From Terebella lapidaria (lineage: Eukaryota; Annelida; Polychaeta; Terebellida; Terebellidae): a stretch of 64,000 nt of DNA. The notes under the pieces are model-generated. The model did not search any database, was not told the origin of the DNA, and saw only the letters and a list, made by a program, of their open reading frames with translations. Positions 1 to 10,000 of the stretch are shown here, piece by piece. The stretch is taken from positions 12,175,177 to 12,239,176 of the forward strand of contig OX424566.1 in the NCBI GenBank assembly GCA_949152475.1, read 5' to 3'. How positions within the stretch are numbered: position 1 is the first letter of the stretch; each line of letters begins with the position of its first letter. The position numbers and the translations under genes are program-made.

Positions 1-536
1 AATGAAATTTGCGCTTTTAGATACATGAGCTTATATGCAAATATGCAATCATACTCCAGTATAGGCGCGTGTGCTTATATGCAGGAAAGTTTTATTTTCG
101 CTGGAGCGTCAGCAATAATCCGAGTCAATCCGAGTTCAGACGTTTAAATAAATTATATTATTAATACAATGGTGCTTCTATTTTTTAAAATAAATAAATA
201 AAACATAATTTAATAAATGTTATGTGATGTTTCTAAACTCAAATTGGATTGGAGTGTGCTTATAGCCTACCCAATGTGGTGTGCCAATTGGCTACTTGAG
301 TATATGCGCATATGCACTTGCGCATAAGCGCAAGTGGGAATAAAATAATAATAATAATATATAAGCTCATGCATCGCGTATAAGCTTATGCACGTAAAAG
401 CGGATGAAAACGGTAGCGGCCACAAAGTAAGCGCTGGCATCTGCGTGAGTGATGCCCCCTATCGCATGATCTTGTGGTCGACGCACCTGCCACCTGTCGG
501 GAGTGAATGGAACCTCACCAAAGTGTGCAGTGAAAA
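1..536. other. PMPCA upstream region, no gene seen
   Basis: AT-rich sequence with several partly palindromic words built on GCTTATATGC, GCATATGC and CGCATAAGCG between positions 1 and 400. They resemble a decayed inverted-repeat element, but I could not define paired ends. The last 100 bases before the PMPCA start are less AT-rich and presumably hold the core promoter and 5' UTR. I see no TATA box at a convincing distance. Confidence 0.4.
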
Positions 537-3500
537 ATGGCAGCTAAATTTGTTAATATTTTAAGGAGTTCTCCGTGTTTTGGTGGCTTCAGGTATTTTA
601 AACATCTAATAACTACTGTACACGTTTTATATGGACATTACAAGGCTCTACGGATAGTATTGCCGGCGTGTGACTGTGGGCGATAATGAAGGATATTTAC
701 TATTCTGATGGCTTGTTCCCTAATGATTTCATCAGTTTCACAATTATCATTTATTCATTTTTGGTTTTAGGTTACTAGTTCGTATATAAAGCTATGGAAT
801 ATGTAGAATACAATGGGCAATTTTCGATTGCATTTTAAAATCATAACCTGGCCAAATCTTGCCAGCAAGGCAAGGCCAAATCATAATGTACCCAACAAGA
901 AACACCATCAGCAGATCAGACCATGTCATTATCAATGTTGCAACATGAGTTTGACCCTGCTGTAGGGCTGAATCTATATTTTTGATCGATGTTTTGATAG
1001 GGCCAAAAAAAAAGGTGTGTGTTTAGGGTTTCATGGTCCCGAAAACTTAGGGTCGGGAGGTAGGTTTTTTTTATTTTATTGAAACTAGATCTATTTTGTG
1101 ACCACTTGCACGCCTGTAGTCTCATATACTAGTATGTAGTTTCGTGTAGCATTATACTTCTCCCTCATGTACGGAAAACGCACAAGCAATGGGTTCCTGC
1201 ATGTATTTACTTACTTTCTGTTCAAATTTTTCTGTTATGCCAATAAAAAACATGGAACACTGGGTGAAGAATCTGGGAAATAAATGTCAAGAACCAAAAA
1301 AAAAATATTATTTTTCAGAAGGTGAAAAACCAGTTAGGGTAGGAGCCTTTGACCTAGGGTCGGTAGGGAAACCCTAAACACAAACCTTCTTTTTTGGCCT
1401 AGGGGAGAATACACTTTATTCCAGGCTACATGTGAACCGAAGCTGTTGTTTCAATCGTGGCTTCCCATTGAATATTTTATTTCCACATTAAGTCTGTTTA
1501 TTCAAGCAAGAAAACATTGGCATAACATAGGGATACCAGTCCAAAGTGTGATTTTTCATCAAAAGTCGATCTATTTCAGATCATTTTCAAATAAAAATCT
1601 CCGAAATTTCAGAACGAGATTACGCGAAGGAGGTTCCAGAACACGTCAGTTTTGTTCATCGTCGGACAAAAGTGGCAGTGACATTGTAAATATTCCACTA
1701 TCGGAATCCGTCCCATGGATACCGACACCGAAATATGCGTCTCTCAAAGATCGATCTACAGAGACGAAAATCACTACACTTGACAATGGGCTGCGAGTCG
1801 CCAGTGAAGAAAAGTTTGGAAACTTCTGTACAGTCGGAGGTGAGTGGAAGTGCCAAAAAGAGACCAATTTACGATAATGAAGACAATGAGTGTATACATG
1901 TACAAAGATATTCATGATATTTTATGTTTCGAACATTACAGACAATAGCGAGGAAATAAATTTATTAGGCTAAAAAATGTATGTGTTTTCTTCGATGATC
2001 ATGGAACAAAAAGACTTTCAAATTTCGCTCAAACAAAATCCATTATACAGTTGTGTATAGATATATAAGAGTGTCGTACTTTAGGAAATACCCCACCAAG
2101 AAAATGCGCAAAGAGTATACACAAAAAATAAGGGTACAGTTATGAAGATATTTCATATTTGCATTTATTTCAGTTTTAATTGATTCTGGCTCGCGATATG
2201 AAGTGATGTATCCTAGTGGAATGACTCATTTCCTTGAAAAATTGGCATTTGCGGTAAGTATATCTCAATCCATAAACATTGGCTGTAAATGATTTTCTAA
2301 GGAATAAGCTTGAAATATTTTATACCCGGTATTTTCCGTATCTACAGTCTACCATGAAGTATGAAGACAGGGATGCTATTCTGCAAAAACTTGAGAAACA
2401 TGGAGGAATCTGTGACTGTCAGGGCTCAAGGTAGTTCCTGCTATGTGTTTCATGTTACATTGTATGCTGATGAGGGATTCATCAAATTCATTTTGATCCT
2501 TGGTTTCTCAAGAAGTCATGTACATGTAAATTCATTCAGAAACTTTTAGTTTCAAAATTGCATTGGATGGATAATGATCTTGATAATATTGATAACTATG
2601 TTTCCATCAAGAACTTGTGAATGTGCTGTACCTACATGTATAATGAATCAGTTTGTAAATCCACATACATTTATCGTCATTTCAGGGACACATTGATTTA
2701 TGCCGCTTCGGCTGACAGAAGCGGTCTGACAGAAGTCGTGGAGCTGTTGTCCGAAGTGGTTCTGAAGCCACAGATAACCGAGGCTGAGGTATTTCCCAGT
2801 GTACTTTTTAACGCATATATAGTGCAAATGTTTTTAATTTTTTATTCGCCAATGCCAAAGTTGAATACTGCTTTTGCCGAGTGAATCTCCTATGCAGTGA
2901 AGGATATCTTAGTGTGAACAGTGCACACTGGACGGCATATCTTTTGCTTTTGCAGGTTGAGGATGCTCGAGTTGCCATTGGTTATGAGTTGGAAGCCCTT
3001 GAGATGCGACCAGATCCTGAACCCCTCCTGGTTGAAATGATTCACGCTGTAAGCTTCTGTGCCTTTCATATGCATGTGAAATTAATGTATCTTCATTCAT
3101 TTGTAAGTTACCTCAATTTAGACGTTTAGGATAAGGCTGTCTATTGTATACATGCAGGCTGCCTACAGCAAGAACACACTGGGTCTGCCAAAGATTGCAC
3201 CTCCTGAAAGCCTGGATTTGATTCAGAGAGAGACCCTATACACTTTCATGCACAATTACCACACACCTGAAAGGATGGTTCTAGCGGGTCCGTATTTTCC
3301 ATTGGTGGCTATTTATAACTAAGTAACCTTCATACATACCTGATGTTGCGGTTTGAATTCAGTACAGTCCCGAAATTCCAATTACCTTTCAATTAAAGAT
3401 ATATCCTTTCATGTACCGGTAGATTTACCAGTGCAATTACAATACATATTTAAAGTAATATGTTCTCCCACACAACAATTTTATTTGGAAAAGGCTAATT

Positions 3501-6296
3501 TTATTTGTGAAAAGTCATATCCAAATTATTTTATTTGCAGGAGTCGGCATGAAGCATGAACATTTGGTTGACATCGCGCGTCAATTCTTCGAGGCACAAA
3601 CTCCAACATGGGAAAAATCACCAGAACTCATTGACAAAGCAAGGGGTTGTGATCATTCCATATCTCAGTATACTGGAGGGTTGATACAGGTAAGAAGTCG
3701 TTTTCACGAAAGGCGGCGCTCCAGCACCCGTCTTTCACACAATTCGTCCTTTGCATTCTGGGATACCGAAAATAGTTCCAACATGGATGCCTCTATGAAT
3801 CGAAATAAATTTGAATGTTTGGGATATTTTGTTACTGACAGGACATATTGTCGAAAACTATACAATTTTTTAAGAGATTGTGATAGAATAACTCCAGTAG
3901 CGGTGTCCGTGGCAATCTTTAGTGCCTCTGAAAAATCCATGGCTGAGTCATGACTGTCGGGTCGACCCCTGGCCAGCCCTGGGTCAACCCATGCAAAACA
4001 AGAAAGCACGTGCTCGTGTTCACAAAACGCGCATTAATACGGACTATTTTGTTACCGCGCATTGACACTGTCCCCTGATTCAGGGGACCAGAGAATCGGT
4101 TATTACAAAGACGGGTGCTTCAGAGTGCCGTCTGGTGGACAAAACGGGTAAGAAGTCTGATTTTCTGGAGACATTATGATTTTATGAATCATGATGTAGA
4201 ACTTTATGAAAAACATACATGGGTACATTATGATTCATATTTCTTCATATACATGTACATGTGTACTAAGATTAGTACATCTCAGTATCTCTTAACATTT
4301 TTCATGGACAATTCATGTCAGTATATATATAGAGTTGAAATGTAGAGATGTTTCAAAATAAAGCAACTGCATAAATTAGAAAACATACCACTGTGATGCA
4401 AGCTTGTTGATTACACCTGATGCACACAATTAAATCTGATTCAACTTCATAACCATTTTGGATTGCGTTCACTTGTGGGTTAATTTACTGGAAGATATAA
4501 ATACACAACACATTATTCGTACTCCACAGATAGAGAAGGACCTGTCGAGCGTGAGTCTAGGCCCGACTCCGATGCCGGAGCTGGCTCACTGCGTGATCGG
4601 CTTGGAGAGTTGTTCGCACAAGGACCCTGACTTTATCGCCGTCTGTGTGTTGAACATGATGATGGGAGGCGGGGGGTCGTTCTCGGCGGGCGGTCCTGGA
4701 AAAGGGATGTACACCAGACTCTACCTTAACGTACTCAACAGGTTAGCTGCTTGTGAACTTCATCGTGCATTGGATGATTTGGATCCATATTTAAGCCAGT
4801 TGAATATTGTTTGCGTTTAAATCGATGGTATTGAAATAACGACAAAAAAAAAACTACTTTTCCAATGAGATTCTAAACTGAACTTTGTCAGTATTTAAAG
4901 AAATGTATGGTAACAGGGGTGATGAAATATTGGCAAAAGACAAGGTTTCTCTTGAGAGATTCCAAACACAACTATGTCAGTATTTCACGTTCTGATTGTG
5001 TAAATGTGAATGTATATTATATGTTCATACTTTAGATTCCACTGGATCCACAATGCGACGGCCTATAACCACGCCTACACAGACAGCGGAGTGTTCTGTA
5101 TACATGCTGCTGCCCACCCATCTATGGTCAGTTTGATCCCCCTCCTCCCTTCAACACATCAAAGTCAGATCTCTGATCTAACCTTGACAACATGTAACTG
5201 TACAATGGCAGTAAATAAATGAACATATTTCCAAAAAAGGTAGTTGTGTATAAATAAGTCACCATGATAATATTTTGCAGTTAAAGGATTTGGTGGAAGT
5301 CGTTGTGAGAGAACTTGTCTGCACGCAACATGGTGTTGGCGAGGTAGGGAAAATCATTATAGATATACATGGAAATTTACATGATCTGTTTCACAAATCT
5401 CAAGGCAGAAAATCACATTGTCTTCCAAATTCAAGTCTTTATACCACCATTGCACTCATATACTTGATAACATCCATGTATTTCCCCATGTTTAGATTGA
5501 GTTGAACCGAGCTAAGACACAACTGCAGTCTATGCTGTTGATGAACCTCGAGTCTCGACCCGTTATGTTCGAGGATATTGGACGACAGGTGTTGGCCAAT
5601 GGGAAACGCGAGACGGCGGAGCATTACTACAATCTCATTGGTAGGTGTCCCACGGATGTAGTTGTGTGTCCCATCGTGGATACAGAAGAGATGGACTACC
5701 AATTCTATGTTTATGGTTAATGAGCTTCAGATTACAGAGTTGAGAGGAGGAAGGGTGTTATGCTTCTGTTGTCAATGTTTTGCCGTTGTTCAATCTTGGC
5801 GACCTCCGTTTGATGAAGTCATGTATGATATTTGATGCATTTTGCCAATGACATATTTCGAGAGAACACCAAGCAACATCAAGTTTCCATCTCTTCTGTA
5901 GCTATCGATATGTCATAGATATATATGTAGATAATTCAGAAGTCCATGAAGGAAAAAAAAATCTATGAAGAACAACTAATGATTAAGGATTTGTGTGTGC
6001 GCATTGCCCTTGGCAATATCTAGTATATAATTTATGGAATATTTATAAAGCATTATCTATTGTAACATTCCCATCCACCCTGCCCTTCCCCTATCCCCCC
6101 CCCCCCCCCCCCCCCTTCACACACAGGACAAGTCACGGAGGATGATATAAAGCGCGTTGCCAGGAGACTCCTCGCTTCAAAACCCTCTGTGGCATGTCTC
6201 GGCGATCTTTCACACATGCCCAACTTCAACGACATACAGACGGCACTGCTCAGCAAAGACGGAAAACTGCCTCGGAAATTCTCACTCTTTAGATAG
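537..6296 (+). CDS. PMPCA: Mitochondrial-processing peptidase subunit alpha
   Basis: Thirteen exons with GT-AG junctions and a continuous frame: 537-592, 1580-1839, 2174-2253, 2348-2430, 2686-2788, 2956-3048, 3158-3287, 3541-3689, 4530-4741, 5036-5126, 5281-5343, 5496-5640, 6127-6296. They give about 544 residues, close to the family's usual 525. The protein is the non-catalytic partner of the matrix protease that removes import presequences. The first ~60 residues are basic and serine-rich with few acids, as expected of a matrix-targeting signal. The M16 zinc motif is replaced by HFLEK (residues 124-128), which is normal for the alpha subunit. The glycine-rich substrate loop (MMMGGGG to KGM, residues 361-378, exon 9) is intact. 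The short first exon carries only the start of the presequence. Intron 1 and intron 8 each hold a MITE-like inverted-repeat element. Confidence 0.95.
1001..1399. mobile_element. MITE-like inverted-repeat element in PMPCA intron 1
   Basis: The left end (GGCCAAAAAAAAAGG, then GTGTTTAGGGTTT) pairs with the right end as its reverse complement (AAACCCTAAACACAAACC, then TTTTTTGGCC), about 30 bp each side with a few mismatches. The inner arms share a further 'ccctagg/ctaggg' word. The element is about 400 bp with no coding capacity. TAG flanks both ends and may be a short target duplication. The transposon superfamily is not assigned. Confidence 0.6.
3714..4130. mobile_element. MITE-like inverted-repeat element in PMPCA intron 8
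   Basis: Terminal inverted repeats at 3714-3735 and 4107-4130 match over about 22 bases; both contain AGCACCCGTCTTT and begin CGGC. The element is about 417 bp, has no plausible gene, and lies wholly in an intron. No clear target-site duplication was found. Confidence 0.5.
6095..6115 (+). repeat. C21 homopolymer serving as acceptor pyrimidine tract
   Basis: An uninterrupted run of 21 C lies 11 bases before the acceptor of PMPCA exon 13 (6127). Apart from TTCACACA it is the whole polypyrimidine tract of that intron. Confidence 0.9.
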
Positions 6297-6467
6297 GGAA
6301 GCCGAATACGAACTATTTTGTACATAATGTGTGTAATTCAAGAGACTGTGTGAGTGATATATACAGCGTGTTTCCGTACTGTTATTTGTGTAGACTGTAT
6401 TTGGATGATGAGGGCGAGTAGCTGTGTGGTCAGTTAGCATATATGCGTGACTACCTATCCAATTTGT

Positions 6468-6473
6468 AATAAA
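6468..6473 (+). terminator. PMPCA polyadenylation signal AATAAA
   Basis: AATAAA lies 172 bases after the PMPCA stop codon. It is the first canonical signal downstream and is about 135 bases before the left end of DIRS copy A, so the element sits just outside the transcript. Confidence 0.7.
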
Positions 6474-6625
6474 CACATCTGCATAATATATCAGTCATGT
6501 ATTCATTGACTTAAATTAGCACTACATGAATTGCAACATGGGCGTTCATTTGACCACTCAATTTAATACGCCACTCATGAATACTTTCATTTATCCCAGA
6601 ATTTTCGTATTTATTGCCATACCAC

Positions 6626-6834
6626 TACCTCTATAATAAACTCTTTGGGTAATCTTAACTTGGCATTCAAAGAAGAGGAGAGAGAAATGAATGTCACAAG
6701 AATTTTCTCAAAATTCCTGACATCCATCTCGAACTCGAAATTGAAGGAAATTACTCTCACACATCTCAGATTCCCCGCGGTGTAGATGTGACGTCACACC
6801 GGTCATATGATTGACCTTAACCGCCATTAATTTG
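6626..6834 (+). repeat. DIRS copy A left inverted terminal repeat (core)
   Basis: 209 bp that are the reverse complement of 12918-13126, with one mismatch seen. The outer 18 bp (6608-6625) are specific to the left tip. The core contains TACCTCTATAATAAAC, a word shared by the tips of all three copies. Confidence 0.9.
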
Positions 6835-7082
6835 CTCCTCCATTGTTGGATGTGCAGCAAGTCTTGCTTTCGGCATTCAAAGTCGAATTTCTTCAAGTCT
6901 ACGATCGTCTTTAGGCTGTTCTTTGCACAGCTTTTTCTTTAGTAGATCGTTCTTTCGTTGTTAGACTAGCTTAGAGTTAGTGATTTGCGATTTTTTTGGG
7001 AGGAAATGGTAAAGCCTCCCCAGGCCCCTTTCCTTCCCCCATTATCGCCCGTTTGTACTTCGATGTTTGATATGTTTCAGAT

Positions 7083-10000
7083 ATGAAGTGCATCGTTTGC
7101 AAACACTACCTTCCTAAGTGGGAGGCTCATAACGCCTGCTGGCAGTGTAGGGACACTGTTTATTGCCGTCCTTCAGCCACCTGTGAGTTATGCGCGGATT
7201 GGTCCATCGACGAGTGGAAACTCTGTCTTCAAGGCTTACGGGAGATTCAGGCCCGCAGGTTTGCTGGTTGCCCTACTCCCCCTTCCCCGTCAGATTCTGA
7301 TAGCGCCAGGCCGCGTCCCAAGGCGTCTGAGGAACGCAAGCGGCGTTTAGATTTGCAGTTAACCAATGCTGTTTGTGCTGTAAGTTTTGATTTATCATTG
7401 TCATTTTCTTTCAGCCAGGTACGGGTCCCGGGAGCCGCGCGTTCGGCTCTCGGCACCCTAACTTCCCCACAACCTACGGGTTTGTGTGGCTCACTTTTGG
7501 CTCCCTCTCTACTGGCCCCTCGTTCTCATGCTTCTCTGGCTGAACGACCTGGGTTTCAGTGTCCGAGTGTGGTTTCGGGGTCTGCCGGTTCCGTCGGGCT
7601 CACGACGGTTCCCTGCGCCCGGGATCCCTCTGGACAGAGAGTGTTGTTTCCCCCTCCGGGTCGGGCACCTGCCCCCGGAGCTGGGTTTCAACCCCATAGC
7701 CAGGGCGGATTTCGGTCCGGGCCCGTGTCGCCAGTGATACGGCCGCCGGCACCCGATTTCCCGTCGGTTACTGGACCCCAGGCCGTGGCTACCGGAGCCG
7801 TGGCCAGTAGGGGCCGGGAGCCAAGGGCCATGAGCCGTCCAAACCCATGGGTTCCTGGAGTTTCCATGTCTCCACGGTTTCCAGAGTTTCCTTTTTCTGA
7901 TTCGCCCTGTGTGTTTCAGATCGCCGAGGATATCAAGGACGATTCCCCTCTTACGGCCCTGCCCTCCGGTTTCGTCGCCTCTAGCCAGGGTATGTTGTCC
8001 TTCGCCCAGTTGGCGGACCAAGGGTCTTCCCGTGCGTCGGAGCCGTCCGGTGTTCCTGTCCAGGGGAGCTCTTCCACGACGTCAGAGCAGCGCCTTAGGG
8101 GCGAGCTTCAGTCTTTTCGGGAAGAGATGTTAGGCCAGTGGCAGCAGTTTCTGGCGAGGTTCACGCCTCCACAGCCGCCACCGCCCCCGTCTTCCCCTCT
8201 GCTTAGGGAAGAGCCGTCTTCAGATGAGGAACCTTCCCTACAGGTCTCTCAGTCGGCTGACCAGCCGTTACCTGGCCCGTCAGGCCTCACGCTTCCGCGA
8301 AAGCGTAAGGCGGACCCGGACCAGGAGGCGGACCAGCCCGAGTCCGACGACCCTCTCTCTTGGGGGGAGAAGTTGGATTTTGTGAAGAGGGTCCTCCCGG
8401 GTTTGTGGCCCGAAGAGCATGCTCCGGCCCCGGTCAAGAAGGTGGCTCGTTCGATGATCTCTTCTGAGATAGAGCACCCCCGGCCGTCGAAGGACGCCTT
8501 ACGGTTCCCTCTGTCACAGGGAGTTCGCGGCTCCATGCAGGAGCGCATGGACGAGACCATCAGGTCCAACAAGTCGGCGATTGGCGCGTATCCTGCTCGC
8601 CCGTCTGTCAACGACTACTATACGTCGTCGGAGTTGGACGACAAGCCTACAGCTTTGAGGAGGCATCACCCCCATTACGCCTTTTTCAAGGAGCCTAAGG
8701 CCGTGGAGATCCCATGGGCGGCCTTGGCGGAGCTGCAGCACACGTTTCGAGTGGGGCTGGCCACGGATTCGGCCATGGACTGGCTGTCGATGGCTACGAG
8801 ACGGGCCATTCTTCAGTGCCGTGACCAGGTCCTGGACAACCCTGACGTCGACCGGGATGATTTGGCAGAAGCCTTATTGAGCTGCGCTTCATTGGTCACC
8901 TCCATTGGCAAAGGTGTGGGTGACAAGGTGGCCCTGGACTCCCACTCACTCTGGGTGTCCGAGTTGTGGCGGCGTGACGCCTTCCTCTCATCCCTCAAGT
9001 TCGAGGTTCCGGACCAGCTCATGACAGTCATGAGAGTTCTCCACCCTGTTATCCCCTCTTCCGGAGCCCCTACTTCACTTCTACTCCCTGACCGTTCTGC
9101 GGAGTTGCGGGAGGTGAAGAAGGAGGCCGACGAGAAGGCCGCGAAGTCCTCTACTTCCAATGCCCTCCTGAGCCAGTCGAAGTCTCTGGAACGCCTCACA
9201 CAACAGATGGTTTCGGCCTTTAAGAAGCCCCAGTCTGCAGTTCAGCAGTCTCAGCCTCAGCAACAGCCGACTCGTGGCCGTGGTAGAGCGAGAGGCAGGG
9301 CCTCAGGGTTGCCCTTTCGCGGGGCCTCTGCCGGCAGCACCCGAGGAGACCGTGGTCGTGGCCGAGGACGCGGAGAGGCTCCCAAGCCCGCAGGGGAAAA
9401 GAAACCGGGTACGTATAGCTTCGGATTCCGGGCCGGATCCTTTGCTCGAGTGTCGAGAAGAGCTGCATGGTCAGCTCGTTTCGGTCGATATTCCTTCCTC
9501 AGACGAGCCCGTAGGAGCTCGTTTAATTCTGTTTTGGAAAGAGTGGGAGCGGCTCGGGGCTTGCCCCTGGGTCGTCTCGACGCTCCGTCGAGGATTCGGC
9601 CTGAAATTCGAGAAATTGCCACCGTTATCGCCCGTCCCAAGGGGTTTCACTCTTCCAAACGATCCAGAACGCCGCCGTGTTCTCCACGAGGAGATAACGG
9701 CGATGATCGAGAAACAAGCGATAGAACCTGCTCCCGGGGACACTCCCGGGTTCTACAGCGTGTTGTTTGTGGTTCCCAAAGCGTCGGGGGGTTGGAGACC
9801 AGTGATAGATCTTTCTCCGTTGAACAAGTTCTTAATAGTGCCGACGTTTTCCATGGAAACGCCGGAGCAAGTTCGTTCAGTCATGCCTCGCGATTCGTGG
9901 GTGGTAACGATCGATCTCAAAGATGCCTATTTCCATATTCCAATGAAACCTGCAGTTCGCAAATACCTGAGATTTCTCTATCTCGGCCGCGTATGGCAGT

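Noticed and set aside
3507..3953. 148-codon ORF as a separate gene
   Set aside because: It is PMPCA exon 8 read on into intron 8 and the inverted-repeat element there.
7380..7414. A 35-nt mini-intron (GTAAGT to TTTCTTTCAG) in DIRS gag
   Set aside because: Too short for ordinary splicing, not a multiple of three, and the same residues are kept as coding in copy C with a two-codon difference. The longer 540-nt pairing is the better candidate.
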